DNA from: Alistipes sp.
GTDB taxonomy: Bacteria; Bacteroidota; Bacteroidia; Bacteroidales; Rikenellaceae
Assembly: GCA_017463615.1 (NCBI GenBank)
Contig: JAFTOU010000016.1
Coordinates: 62,001 to 126,000, forward strand
Reading direction: 5' to 3'
DNA: 64,000 nucleotides
Shown: positions 53,515-62,481 of the stretch, one piece after another
Position numbering within the stretch: position 1 is the stretch's first letter
Layout of the letters: each line of letters opens with the position of its first letter
Notes under the pieces: model-generated
Databases searched by the model: none
What the model was told of the DNA's origin: nothing
What the model saw: only the letters and a program-made list of their open reading frames with translations
Program-made: the position numbers and the translations under genes

Positions 53515-53832
53515 ATGAGAGCAGATCGTCCACTATTTATCCCGCTGGCGATAATGGTTCTCTCCGCCATACTTGCAGCGTTGCTCTTCATATCGGCATT
53601 AGTATCGTGGCTTGCCGAGTTTTTCGGGTCGCTGAAGATTCCTTGCCTACTTGTAGGCACATTCTTAGCAATCATCGCAGCCGTAGTATACGGCGTAACG
53701 CTGAAGAGCTACTTCCGCCAGATTGGCGACCAGCTACGGGTTGTCTACTCCGTATCTCGCATTGTTCGCAGCTGGATAGATTGGGCATCTGCCCTATTTG
53801 GCACTCCAGACGAAAAAGGGGATGACAATTAG
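53515..53832 (+). CDS. Small two-helix membrane protein (YtxH partner)
   Basis: A 105-residue protein with two long hydrophobic helices (FIPLAIMVLSAILAALLFISALVSWL and CLLVGTFLAIIAAVVYGVTL) and a cytoplasmic helix ending in SRIVRSWIDWASALF. No family with known function is recognised; the position beside YtxH fits membrane-stress gene pairs in Bacteroidetes. The ATG at 53515 was preferred to one at 53464, which lies inside the YtxH gene. Confidence 0.75.
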   Translation: MRADRPLFIPLAIMVLSAILAALLFISALVSWLAEFFGSLKIPCLLVGTFLAIIAAVVYGVTLKSYFRQIGDQLRVVYSVSRIVRSWIDWASALFGTPDEKGDDN

Positions 53833-53890
53833 CCATCCCCATTTCATTCAAGTAACTATTCCAGTAGTTGAATAAAAAGTTTTTATTAAG

Positions 53891-55852
53891 CTACTTGCGG
53901 TACTCTGCGACACCCGCCTCAAGGAACTCCACAAACTGCGCCACATCAAGATTATAACCACGAGGCTCTACGAGCACCTGCTCGTTCTTGCCCTGGATGA
54001 CATAGTAAGGCTGTGCGGCTACACCAAAGCGAGTAAGTGCGTAGTGGGCATTTACCTTACCCAACTCCTTGAGCGTTGTGCCATTATCTGTTACAACCCA
54101 CTCACTCTCTGGCAGCGGCATCTTATCGTCGGTATAGAGTGCGCAGATGACATACTCATTTGCCAGCAGGCTGAGCACCTGAGGGTCACTCCACACGCGA
54201 GCCTCCATTTCGCGGCAGTTTACGCAGCCGTGGCCCGTAAAGTCAATAAATATCGGCTTATCAACCTTAGCAGCATACGCCTCAGCCTCAGCAAGGTCAA
54301 AGAAGCCCTGCAGGCCGTGTGGCAGGTGGAGCTTATCGCCATACTTAACATTCGTATTCGCCTGCGGCTGTACGGCTACGCCCTGAGTGCGTGTAAGGTC
54401 AAAGTCAAGGGTAGACTGTGGTGGCAGGTAGCCAGAGAGCTTCTCCAGCGGAGCGCCCCACATACCAGGGATAAGGTATACCACAAACGAGAATACGCCG
54501 ATAGCCAGCGCCAGGCGGGTTACACTCAGGTGTTTAACCTCGCTATCGTGAGCAAAGCGAATCTTACCGAGCAGGTAGAAGCCCAGCAGCGTAAAGACAA
54601 CAATCCAGATTGCCAAGTATACCTCGCGGTCGAGGATACCCCAGTGGTAAACCTGGTCTGCCACGCTGAGGAACTTGAAGCCCAGAGCAACCTCCACAAA
54701 ACCGAGCACAACCTTTACAGAGTTGAGCCAGCCGCCACTCTTTGGCAACTTCTTAAGCACCGAAGGGAAGAAGGCGAAGATGGTAAATGGAAGCGCGAAG
54801 GTGATTGAGAATGCCAGCATCGTAACGATAGGCTCCCAGAACTCACCTGCGGTAGACTTGATAAGCACCGAGCCGATGATAGGGCCTGTGCAAGAGAAAG
54901 ATACAAGCACAAGGGTCAGCGCCATAAAGAAGATACCAGCAATACCGCCCTTCTCGCTATTTGCGTCGCTCTTATTCACCAACCACGAAGGCAGTGTAAT
55001 CTCAAAAGCACCGAAGAACGAGGCTGCAAAGACCATAAAGACAGCAAAGAAGAGCAGGTTTGGCAACCAGTGCGTTGCGAGCCACTGGAAGATATCTGCC
55101 GTAACAGCACCACCACCTACAAGGCGTGTGATGACGATAATTGCTGCGATAGGAAGGGTGTAGAGCAGCACGATGAAGAAGCCATAGAGCGATGCGTTGA
55201 TACGACCCTTAGCTGGCGAGCCGCTACCCTTCATAAAGAACGATACGGTCATCGGAATCATCGGGAATACGCATGGAGTTACCAGCGCAGCCAAACCCCA
55301 AATAATAGCCTCCAAAATCATAGCCCACATTGAGCCACTACCGGCAGCATCCTTTACTGCCTTAACCTCAGCCTCTACAGGAGCCTCAACTGGAGCCTCT
55401 GTTGCAACCTCTGCAGGTGCGCTGCCAAGCTGAAAATCAAGGGTAACCTCCTCTGGAGGGGTGCAGCTACCCTCGGTACAAGCCTGATAGCTAATCAGCG
55501 CCTGAACAGCACCGCTCTCGCCATTGAGCTTCAAATCCTGCTCAAAGAGGGCTGTGCCAAAATACTCGCCATAGTTACCGAAGAACTCATCCGATACAGG
55601 CTTTGCCTCCGACAATGCACGCAGCTCGCCAACAGCCTCAACACCCTCACTGTAAGAGAGTTGGATGGTTGTAGGAGTGAACTGATGTGTGCCGTCGTAG
55701 ATATGCCAATCTTTTGCAATCTCGGCCTTGATAGTAAGGGTGTAGTTGCCCTTGCCATTATCCTTAACCTCGCCCGACCAAGCGACAGTCTGTTCCTGCG
55801 CCATAGCGGTAAATGAGAGCAGAGCAAGGATTGTAAATAAGAAATTTCGCAT
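53891..55852 (-). CDS. dsbD: DsbD-like thiol:disulfide interchange protein
   Basis: A 653-residue protein. A signal peptide (MRNFLFTILALLSFTAMAQ) precedes a periplasmic domain with the DsbC-type SYQACTEGSCTPP Cys pair (about 125-135). Then an eight-helix membrane domain carries Cys residues in TPCVFPMIPMTVSFF and SFSCTGPIIGS, and the C-terminal thioredoxin domain has FIDFTGHGCVNCREMEARVW (CVNC). It moves electrons from cytoplasmic thioredoxin to the periplasm. All three redox pairs are present. Confidence 0.93.
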   Translation of the reverse strand: MRNFLFTILALLSFTAMAQEQTVAWSGEVKDNGKGNYTLTIKAEIAKDWHIYDGTHQFTPTTIQLSYSEGVEAVGELRALSEAKPVSDEFFGNYGEYFGTALFEQDLKLNGESGAVQALISYQACTEGSCTPPEEVTLDFQLGSAPAEVATEAPVEAPVEAEVKAVKDAAGSGSMWAMILEAIIWGLAALVTPCVFPMIPMTVSFFMKGSGSPAKGRINASLYGFFIVLLYTLPIAAIIVITRLVGGGAVTADIFQWLATHWLPNLLFFAVFMVFAASFFGAFEITLPSWLVNKSDANSEKGGIAGIFFMALTLVLVSFSCTGPIIGSVLIKSTAGEFWEPIVTMLAFSITFALPFTIFAFFPSVLKKLPKSGGWLNSVKVVLGFVEVALGFKFLSVADQVYHWGILDREVYLAIWIVVFTLLGFYLLGKIRFAHDSEVKHLSVTRLALAIGVFSFVVYLIPGMWGAPLEKLSGYLPPQSTLDFDLTRTQGVAVQPQANTNVKYGDKLHLPHGLQGFFDLAEAEAYAAKVDKPIFIDFTGHGCVNCREMEARVWSDPQVLSLLANEYVICALYTDDKMPLPESEWVVTDNGTTLKELGKVNAHYALTRFGVAAQPYYVIQGKNEQVLVEPRGYNLDVAQFVEFLEAGVAEYRK

Positions 55853-56053
55853 AGTTTATAATTTTTCGTTCATCTATACAATATTTAGCGTGCAAATGTA
55901 GTTATAATTTTCAAAAAGTGCAACTGCATATACATAACCTTCGGGCGATGAGAGACAACAAGTAGTGGATAAATGTTCAAAAACTCGCTTTTTGTTGTAA
56001 AAGTTTTGAAATGTCCGAAATGATACAGATATTTGCTAAAAATTTTATCCGAT

Positions 56054-56977
56054 ATGAGTAATAATAAGATTTTTCCGTACAAAATCGACGCTTCACAGCA
56101 CTCGTCCGATATTCAGTATGTGGCTTGCAAAAATGCGGCTGTTGTCCACATCCCGCTACTTGACAAGCTGGTTGAGAAGGAGATGAAACATCCTGCAAAA
56201 ATCAACGGCTTTGTGGCTATAATCTGCACCAAGGGAACAGTGACGCTAAACATCCACATGAACGACTACACCATGCAGACGGGTCACATGATTGTTGCGC
56301 CATCCTCGGTAATCTCGTTCAAGCAGTGCAACAACTGCGAGCTATATATCATCGGATTTACAAACGAATTTGCTATAGATATGAACATTGAGCTGCGAAT
56401 GATTATGCCGCTCGTATCGTCGCTCCACTCGCAGTGCATAATGTACAAAATTGAACGCGAGGATGTTCTAAATGACATACCGAAAAGTTTTCGCTCGCTC
56501 CACGAGGAGTTTACCGCTCCCCACAACAACACCGGCTCAAACTCCGACATCTTCCGCGAGTATGCCGTCCGTCACATGTTCGCCGCTATGGTCTACCGCA
56601 TCTGCCAGATGGTATCCAACATAAACTCTATTGAGACGGATGTTGCCCCTAAGGACCGCAGCAGCGACTACTTCAAGCAGCTTATAAGCCTGCTGCACGA
56701 CCACTACAAGACCGAGCGCAGCGTGGAGTTCTATGCAAGCCAGATGAACCTCACCCCTAAGCACCTCTCGCGTGTGGTACGCAACTACTCGGGCAAGAGC
56801 GTGCACCAGTGGATAGATGAATTTGTGGTGCTGGAGATTAAGAACCTACTCAAGTTCTCCGACCTCTCCATTCAGCAGATATCCTACGAGCTCAACTTCC
56901 CTAACCCTTCGTTTATGGGACAGTACTTCAAGCGCATCACAGGCAAGACCCCTGGCGAGTACCGCAAGGAGATGTAG
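56054..56977 (+). CDS. AraC-family transcriptional regulator
   Basis: A 307-residue protein. The N-terminal cupin-like half contains CTKGTVTLNIHMNDYTMQTGHMIVAPSSVISF; the C-terminal helix-turn-helix pair is MNLTPKHLSRVVRNYSGKSVHQWIDEFVVLEIKNLL and IQQISYELNFPNPSFMGQYFKRITGKTPGEYRKEM, the standard AraC signature. The ligand is unknown. It is divergent from dsbD and followed by a terminator, so it is monocistronic. The in-frame ATG at 56033 adds only seven residues from the AT-rich leader. Confidence 0.92.
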   Translation: MSNNKIFPYKIDASQHSSDIQYVACKNAAVVHIPLLDKLVEKEMKHPAKINGFVAIICTKGTVTLNIHMNDYTMQTGHMIVAPSSVISFKQCNNCELYIIGFTNEFAIDMNIELRMIMPLVSSLHSQCIMYKIEREDVLNDIPKSFRSLHEEFTAPHNNTGSNSDIFREYAVRHMFAAMVYRICQMVSNINSIETDVAPKDRSSDYFKQLISLLHDHYKTERSVEFYASQMNLTPKHLSRVVRNYSGKSVHQWIDEFVVLEIKNLLKFSDLSIQQISYELNFPNPSFMGQYFKRITGKTPGEYRKEM

Positions 56978-56995
56978 AGATGCCCCTACCGCACA

Positions 56996-57024
56996 AACGA
57001 CCTCAGTTTCTGGGGTCGTTTTTT
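56996..57024 (+). terminator. Terminator of the AraC-type gene
   Basis: AACGACC/GGTCGTT hairpin followed by TTTT, 19 bases after the stop. Confidence 0.8.
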
Positions 57025-57164
57025 ATTGCTGTTATAGGCTGGCCGAGCAGCCAAACCTCTGCGATGGTAGTTGTAATTAAAATTTTTTAATATTTTTAAT
57101 CACATAAATCTTCTTTTTTTAAGAAAAATAATGCAAAAAGTGTGTGTAATTAAAAATTTATTTT

Positions 57165-57200
57165 TAACTTTGAAATCGGAAATAATATTTTTTAACCTAA
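57165..57200 (+). promoter_or_regulatory. -7 box and shared leader motif of the second GLUG lipoprotein
   Basis: TAACTTTG (57165-57172) fits the -7 consensus; TGTG lies 18 bases upstream but is a weak -33 match. The leader carries ATATTTTTTAACCTAA (57185-57200), identical to 13806-13821, at 11 bases before the ATG (10 in the other gene). Confidence 0.55.
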
Positions 57201-57211
57201 AACATATCGTA

Positions 57212-60200
57212 ATGAAAAAAGTCTACTTATTTATCAGCTTGATGCTCAGTGCATTAGCTGTAGGCTGTGGCGAATCGGGCACTGACGAGCAGAAGCCAGT
57301 TGGTCCTGGAACCAACTCAAAAGTTGTCGTTACAGTGAATGCTACCCTTCCGGGCGACCTTACTTGGGAGGTAGGCGACAAGGTTGCAATCAATGGCTTG
57401 GAGTCAGAGGCTATTGACGAGCAGAGTGCTGGCACTGCTACTGCTGCATTCTCACTCTCTGGTGTAGAGGCTCCGCTGGTAGTGGTTGCTCCTTATCAGA
57501 TTCTGACAGGTCTTAACGAGGTTTCCCTCCCTGCAACTCAGTCGTACAGCGACGCTGGCTTTGACCGCACAGCTTATGCTATGGCAGGTATCGCTCCGGA
57601 GGCTACTCCAGTAAGCGAGGAGGATGACAAGAACCTTGTTGCCGATGTAGAGCTTACTCCAGTTGTTGGTGTTGTAACCCTTCCGCTGACCCTTGACTCT
57701 GCTACCGCATCTGAGCCAGTGCTTATCAAGAGCATCTCTTTCACTGCTGAGAGCGGCGCAGCTATCAATGGTACTTGGGGCGCTGAGGCTACAACCGTTA
57801 CCGACCCTGAGAGTGGCGTTGTATCTTACGACATCGTACTCAACCCTGTAACAAATAGCGCAACTACAGTTCTCAACTGTGGCGAGGGTGTGGAGATTAA
57901 CGCTTCAGCTCCTACATACTTCGGCCTGGTTGTTCCTGCTGGCGTATACACTGGTGGCTTTGAGGTTGTTGTTACCGATACTATGGACCACAACTTCATC
58001 CTTGAGCTTTCTGAGGATGTTGCCGTTGAGCGCGGTGCAAACCTTGAGCTCGCTCCATCACTCTTTACCGTTGTTGAGAAGGCTCCAGCTACTCTGAGCG
58101 TTACTATCGGCGAGCAGGGTATCGTTTGGAACGAGGGCGATGCTGTTGTTTGTAACAACACCCTCTCTACAAACACTGTAGATGCTGCCGCTGCTGGTAC
58201 TGCAACCGCTTCATTCAGCTTTGACGCTGTAGCTTATCCATACTCTGTATTCTACCCTGCAGACTACTACACCACAAGTGGTTCACTCCGCTTCTACGAG
58301 GAGCAGCTGCTGGTTAAGAATGGCTACGACAAGAAGATGATGGTTATGGCTGGTTACTCTACAACTAACGAGGTAACCCTTACAAACCTCTGCGGTGTGG
58401 TATCTATTCCATTGACTAACCTCTACGAGGGCGAGGTCATCACCCTGGATAAGGTTGAGATTGCAACCTCTGAGGGCGACCCTATCGCAGGTAAATACCA
58501 TATTAATTATAGAACTGGTGCGCTCACTACCGTTGCTGGCAAGAGCGCTGTAACCCTTGTTCCATCTGCTGACGCTCCTGTAACTATTGAGCCAAATGAG
58601 ACTATTACCGTCAATATGGTCGTTCCTAAGGGCGCTATCCGCAATGGTCTTATCGTGAATATCCACTCAAGCGTAGGTATCGTTGAGAACCACAAGATCT
58701 TCCCTACTGGCGTTACTGTTCGTGGTGGCGAGACTACTACTGCTGACGCTTATGTATACCAGGAGATTAAGATTGACGCTATCCGCACCGCTGAGGAGCT
58801 TATTGACTTCGCTAAGTGCGTGAATATCGGTCGCTACAAGAAGTATGTAAACGAGAATGGCGAGGTTGTTCTCGGTAACGATATTGATATGTCTGGTGTA
58901 ACTGAGTGGGTTCCTATCGTCGGCGCTGTAGACGAGACTACTGGTCTGAATACCGGCTTCAACGGCATCTTCAACGGTCAGGGCTTCTCTATCATCAACT
59001 GGACAACTACTCAGCCTCTGTTCGGCTACCTCGGCGTAGGTGGTGTTGTTAAGAACCTTGTTATTGCTAACTCTTGTAACTTGGTTATCCCAGAGCTCTC
59101 TACCTATACTCTTGACGGTAAGCCTGGTAGCAACGCTTGCTTCGGTTTCGTAGTAGCTACTAACCTCTACGGTACTGTTGAGGGCGTTACCAACAACGCT
59201 GATGTTACTTGCAACTGCCCAACTGACACTGCTGCTCAGTCTCGTGGTGCTATCGTTGGTTACAACGCTCCTGGTGCTTATGTTCGCAGCTGCGTGAACA
59301 ATGGTGCTGTTACCATTACCCTTGCAAACCACACCGCTCAGACTGGTTATATCGGTACTGTTGTTGGTCGTTCAGCTTCTGGTCCGGACTTCGTTCCATC
59401 AGGCGTTTACGATTGCGAGAACAATGGTGACCTTACTATCAACATCAACGATGCTCTGACCTCTAAGAACTTCTACATCGGTGGTGTTACCGGCTCTTCT
59501 AACTCTTACACTGTAACTTCTGGCTGTAAGAACACTGGCGATATTACATTCAACACCGCTGCTTCTGGCGCAATGGTATGTATGGGAGGTGTAACCTCTT
59601 ATTCAGCTGGTGAGATTAAGGATTGTACTAACGAGGGTAATGTTTCATTGCTCAGCACTGGTCTTATCAAGGGTACTGGCGTAGCTGGTATCGCAGGCTA
59701 CCAGAATGGTCCTATCACAAACTGCGAGAACAAGGGTGCTATCACCGTAACAGGTACATACTTTGCAGGTCAGAACTCTCTTGGTAGTTACGCAAGTGGT
59801 AAGACTTATGATAATAAGACCGCTTCAATCTCTCTTGCAGGTATCGTTGCTTACGCTTATAGTAGTGATGGCTCTCCATTCCACATGGATAATTGCAACA
59901 ACAGCGGTAAGATATCTATGACTGCTACTGAGTTTGAGAAGACAACCTCTTGGCAGAGATATTTCTGTAGTGGTATTGTTGGTAGCTCTTGGGGGGACAT
60001 TACCAACTGTAAGAATACAGGCGATGTTGAGGCATTGTACTATACATCTACCAAAGAGCCTCTCAACCAGAACTGTATGCTCTATGTTGGTGGTATTATG
60101 GGTTCTGATTTCCACGCACTCTCTCAGAGTGAGTCAAGCATTATTGACTGCGTAAACGAGGGTAACATTACAGTTTACAACGACGGCTATAAGTCTAACT

Positions 60201-60811
60201 CTGCTGTTGGTGGTGTTGTTGGTTGGCCAGGTAAAGAGTCTGACTGTACAAACCAGACAATTCGTTGTATCAACCGTGGTAATATCGTTCTGCAGGGCAA
60301 TAGTAAGACCCGTATCGGAGGTATTATGGGTGGCTCTGGCTCTCTGATTGATTGCGAGAACTACGGTATGGTAACTATCGACGGTGCAAACTCTGCTACC
60401 CCAGTAGGTGGTATCAACGGTTTCCACTCTGGCGGTTATGCTCTTCAGGGCTGTATCAACGAGGGTGATATTATTGCAAATGTTCCTGTAACAGGCGCTG
60501 GCGGTATGATTGGTCACATGGGTAACGCTGCTCACGCTGCAGGTAAGGTTTGCGGTGGTCGCGTTAAGTGTTTGGTTAAGGCTCCTGCATCTCCTGCAGG
60601 TATGATTCTAGGTAATAGTGCCGCAGCTGCTAAGGAGACAGTATTTGGCACTGAGGAGAGTCCTATCGCCGTAGGTGGTACTCTTACCATCGGTGAAACC
60701 TCTGTAGTAATGGATGCAACATCTGTAGCAGACCCTCTGGTACTGCTCGGCTCTGGTGCTACAATGTATGACCCAGCATACCACACCTTCTACACCAACC
60801 TTGCTCAGTAA
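57212..60811 (+). CDS. Large surface lipoprotein with two fimbrillin-like domains and GLUG-type repeats
   Basis: A 1199-residue lipoprotein (MLSALAVGC; Cys19). Residues about 30-300 and 300-530 are two fimbrillin-like domains that repeat each other (NATLPGDLTWEVGDKVAINGLESEAIDEQSAGTATAAFSL against VTIGEQGIVWNEGDAVVCNNTLSTNTVDAAAAGTATASF). They are followed by a GLUG-type repeat region (about 560-1110, with YDCENNGDLTI, GCKNTGDITF, DCTNEGNVSLL) and a cap with FGTEESPIAVGGTL like the end of the 13832 protein. The gene is rich in GCT, GGT, GTT and AAC codons compared with its neighbours, which suggests high expression. It is a likely adhesin or fimbrial subunit. The start at 57212 gives a proper lipoprotein signal; the frame itself extends upstream to 57131 through the promoter. 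Confidence 0.82.
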   Translation: MKKVYLFISLMLSALAVGCGESGTDEQKPVGPGTNSKVVVTVNATLPGDLTWEVGDKVAINGLESEAIDEQSAGTATAAFSLSGVEAPLVVVAPYQILTGLNEVSLPATQSYSDAGFDRTAYAMAGIAPEATPVSEEDDKNLVADVELTPVVGVVTLPLTLDSATASEPVLIKSISFTAESGAAINGTWGAEATTVTDPESGVVSYDIVLNPVTNSATTVLNCGEGVEINASAPTYFGLVVPAGVYTGGFEVVVTDTMDHNFILELSEDVAVERGANLELAPSLFTVVEKAPATLSVTIGEQGIVWNEGDAVVCNNTLSTNTVDAAAAGTATASFSFDAVAYPYSVFYPADYYTTSGSLRFYEEQLLVKNGYDKKMMVMAGYSTTNEVTLTNLCGVVSIPLTNLYEGEVITLDKVEIATSEGDPIAGKYHINYRTGALTTVAGKSAVTLVPSADAPVTIEPNETITVNMVVPKGAIRNGLIVNIHSSVGIVENHKIFPTGVTVRGGETTTADAYVYQEIKIDAIRTAEELIDFAKCVNIGRYKKYVNENGEVVLGNDIDMSGVTEWVPIVGAVDETTGLNTGFNGIFNGQGFSIINWTTTQPLFGYLGVGGVVKNLVIANSCNLVIPELSTYTLDGKPGSNACFGFVVATNLYGTVEGVTNNADVTCNCPTDTAAQSRGAIVGYNAPGAYVRSCVNNGAVTITLANHTAQTGYIGTVVGRSASGPDFVPSGVYDCENNGDLTININDALTSKNFYIGGVTGSSNSYTVTSGCKNTGDITFNTAASGAMVCMGGVTSYSAGEIKDCTNEGNVSLLSTGLIKGTGVAGIAGYQNGPITNCENKGAITVTGTYFAGQNSLGSYASGKTYDNKTASISLAGIVAYAYSSDGSPFHMDNCNNSGKISMTATEFEKTTSWQRYFCSGIVGSSWGDITNCKNTGDVEALYYTSTKEPLNQNCMLYVGGIMGSDFHALSQSESSIIDCVNEGNITVYNDGYKSNSAVGGVVGWPGKESDCTNQTIRCINRGNIVLQGNSKTRIGGIMGGSGSLIDCENYGMVTIDGANSATPVGGINGFHSGGYALQGCINEGDIIANVPVTGAGGMIGHMGNAAHAAGKVCGGRVKCLVKAPASPAGMILGNSAAAAKETVFGTEESPIAVGGTLTIGETSVVMDATSVADPLVLLGSGATMYDPAYHTFYTNLAQ

Positions 60812-60829
60812 TTCAACTAACTCTATACG

Positions 60830-60858
60830 GAGGGCGGCATTAGTCGCCCTCTTTTTTG
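60830..60858 (+). terminator. Terminator overlapping the 3' end of the convergent channel gene
   Basis: GAGGGCG (60830-60836) / CGCCCTC (60845-60851) followed by TTTTTT. The stop of the reverse-strand channel gene lies in its loop and the T tract codes for its last lysines. Confidence 0.8.
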
Positions 60859-61517
60859 TTGTCGTAGTAGTCCGAGACATAGACCGTAAATATCGGGAAG
60901 AACATCATCCCCACAACGGGCAGGGCGACGCTTACCACCTTACCAACAGCCGTAACGGGGAAAATCTCAGCACCCACGGTTGTAACATTCATACCCGCCC
61001 ACCAGAGCGCATCGCCAAAGCTATTTAAGCGACTATTTAGTCCTATTTCGCTGTCGTAGAATATCAGCGCCGAGATATATGTAAACATCGTCACCGTGAG
61101 CACATAAGCCGCCATAAGCCGCTTTTTCTGCCCCTCCACAAGCCACTCTATAATAACCAGCGTCGCCATAATAGATATAAGTATCGGCGCATAGGCAAGC
61201 ACCCGCTCGCTACTATGCGGCAGCTGCGCCCCACTCCACCTAAGAATATCCATATAAGGCACCGACGCAATAGCAAACAGAGTATCGCGCAGCCAATGCC
61301 TACGCCTATACTGCGCCACCGTAAGACGAAAGAGCGCCGTCATAAAGAATATCGCACAGACAATAAGCTGCAAGTCCCTGTACCACGCCGAGAAGCCACC
61401 CCTCTCGCCACCCGTAACCTCAAACGAAATACCGACCAATAGAGCCACGCTCGCCGCCAAAGATATGGTATTGAGCACATTAGCGACGGCATAGACCGCC
61501 ATACTATCCCCCTTCAT
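60840..61517 (-). CDS. Two-pore-loop-type ion channel (voltage-gated-like)
   Basis: A protein of about 225 residues with some six membrane helices, like the K+ channel superfamily: a voltage-sensor-like part containing an Arg-rich segment (FRLTVAQYRRRHWLRD) and a pore region DALWWAGMNVTTVGAEIFPVTAVGKVVSVALPVVGMMFF. The expected TVGYG selectivity filter reads TTVGAE, so ion selectivity may differ. No C-terminal RCK domain is present. Start choice is uncertain (61565, 61517 or 61502); I used the second, which begins MKGDSMAVYAVAN. Confidence 0.78.
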   Translation of the reverse strand: MKGDSMAVYAVANVLNTISLAASVALLVGISFEVTGGERGGFSAWYRDLQLIVCAIFFMTALFRLTVAQYRRRHWLRDTLFAIASVPYMDILRWSGAQLPHSSERVLAYAPILISIMATLVIIEWLVEGQKKRLMAAYVLTVTMFTYISALIFYDSEIGLNSRLNSFGDALWWAGMNVTTVGAEIFPVTAVGKVVSVALPVVGMMFFPIFTVYVSDYYDNKKEGD

Positions 61518-61558
61518 AGACCAAAGTTTTACAAAACAGAAAAAAAGTCTGCAAAAAC

Positions 61559-61589
61559 TTTGCAAAATAAAATTTATTATCTATCTTTG
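61559..61589 (+). promoter_or_regulatory. Promoter of tRNA-Met
   Basis: TTTG (61559-61562), 19-base spacer, TATCTTTG (61582-61589), the best promoter match in the window; 64 bases before the tRNA. Confidence 0.8.
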
Positions 61590-61652
61590 CACTCGCAAAT
61601 CGCAATGGCGGGGTGCCTAATTAAGGGGAAACGCGGAAGCGAGGTGCACAAT

Positions 61653-61726
61653 GGCGGGATAGCTCAGCTGGTTAGAGCGCATGATTCATAATCATGAGGT
61701 CGAGAGTTCAAGTCTCTCTCCCGCTA
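61653..61726 (+). tRNA. tRNA-Met-type (anticodon CAT)
   Basis: A full cloverleaf: acceptor GGCGGGA/TCCCGCT (one G-T pair at the end), D stem GCTC/GAGC, anticodon stem CATGA/TCATG with loop TTCATAA (anticodon CAT), T stem GAGAG/CTCTC with loop TTCAAGT. CCA is not encoded. It could instead be tRNA-Ile with a lysidine-modified CAT; elongator Met is my preference. Confidence 0.93.
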
Positions 61727-61728
61727 CG

Positions 61729-61760
61729 AAAAAGGACAAACTTTTCAGTTTGTCCTTTTT
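61729..61760 (+). terminator. tRNA terminator
   Basis: AAAAAGGACAAAC/GTTTGTCCTTTTT hairpin with a T tract directly after the tRNA. Confidence 0.9.
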
Positions 61761-61777
61761 CGTTTTTATAGTGGTGC

Positions 61778-61882
61778 GGGCGTAGGGGCAACTTTGTTGC
61801 CTTATTGTTTAGAGGTGTGATACACATTGAGCAAGCTCTGTGTTCACACCTCTAAACAATGTCGCAATGCGACCCTACGCCC
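61778..61882. repeat. Cloverleaf-type repeat element after tRNA-Met
   Basis: Outer arms GGGCGTAGGG (61778-61787) and CCCTACGCCC (61873-61882); small hairpin GGCAAC/GTTGCC (61787-61801); central 17-bp perfect stem ATTGTTTAGAGGTGTGA (61804-61820) / TCACACCTCTAAACAAT (61844-61860) with a further GAGC/GCTC stem in its loop; small hairpin GTCGC/GCGAC (61861-61873). It is 105 bp and nearly all bases pair. Confidence 0.88.
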
Positions 61883-62070
61883 ATCCAACTGCGGCAGCGA
61901 TACTTTTTGGATGGAGAGTTAGCTCCTCGGCTATTCACGCACCGCGCAAGCGCGACTGCGCTGCCTCGTCGCTGATGACGCGCGAAACGCGCGACATTCA
62001 AGTCTCTCTCCCGCTACGAAAAAGGAGTGGTTTTTACCACTCCTTTTTTTCGTAGCGGGGAGAGACAAGT
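61883..62070 (+). pseudogene. Duplicated tRNA-Met 3' end with tRNA-like debris and long palindromic terminator
   Basis: Thirty bases from the T loop through the terminator start of tRNA-Met (61707-61736) recur identically at 61998-62027. Before the copy lie GGAGAGTTAGCTCCTCGG (resembling a tRNA 5' end and D arm) and two very GC-rich hairpins (CGCGCAAGCGCG, CGCGCGAAACGCGCG). After it, CCGCTACGAAAAAGGAGTGG pairs with CCACTCCTTTTTTTCGTAGCGG. It is either a decayed tandem tRNA or an attachment-site duplication; the body is too degenerate to fold as a normal tRNA. Confidence 0.6.
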
Positions 62071-62225
62071 GTGTTACCTATCCCCCAAACCCCCTTTCTG
62101 TAAAGGGGGCTTTAGCTAACGCAGAACTTCTCGCATTAGCGCTATACTACCATATTTTCGTAGACTTGTAACGATTATAAAAGTTTCTCTCCTTTTCTTT
62201 TTGCACCCAATCTACCCTCTCGTAC
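62071..62225. repeat. CCCCC-type hairpin and plain intergenic sequence
   Basis: TCCCCCAAACCCCCTTT (62081-62097) pairs with AAAGGGGG (62102-62109), a counterpart of the hairpin at 53103-53121. The rest to 62225 shows no gene and no other clear signal. Confidence 0.7.
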
Positions 62226-62355
62226 AATTTTGGCGTCAGAATGTGCCAGATACGGTGCATCGTGCAAAAAATTAGTGGCGGATAGTACTAAAAAGTACAG
62301 CCGCCACTAATATTTAAGGGATGTGCCGTAGGTGGCACATTATCACGCCAAAATT
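62226..62355 (-). repeat. 3'-hairpin element C1
   Basis: Outer arms AATTTTGGCGT (62226-62236) and ACGCCAAAATT (62345-62355). A second stem, GTGCCA..TACGG..CATC against GATG..CCGTA..TGGCAC, encloses the central stem ATTAGTGGCGG (62271-62281) / CCGCCACTAAT (62301-62311) with loop ATAGTACTAAAAAGTACAG. Confidence 0.88.
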
Positions 62356-62362
62356 AAAAATT

Positions 62363-62476
62363 GATTTTAAGGAGGTGGTTACAACGCTCAGCATAAAAAA
62401 ACAACGATGGGCTGTACTAAGTCGTACTGCCCATTGTTGTTTTTTATGTTAGTGGCGGTAAACGCCCCTTAAAATC
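62363..62476 (-). repeat. 3'-hairpin element C2, directly after tsf
   Basis: Outer arms GATTTTAAGG (62363-62372) and CCTTAAAATC (62467-62476). The central stem ACAACGATGGGC (62401-62412) / GCCCATTGTTGT (62429-62440) has the loop TGTACTAAGTCGTACT. Its right arm ends five bases before the tsf stop codon, so it lies in the tsf 3' untranslated region. Confidence 0.88.
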
Positions 62477-62481
62477 GGTTT

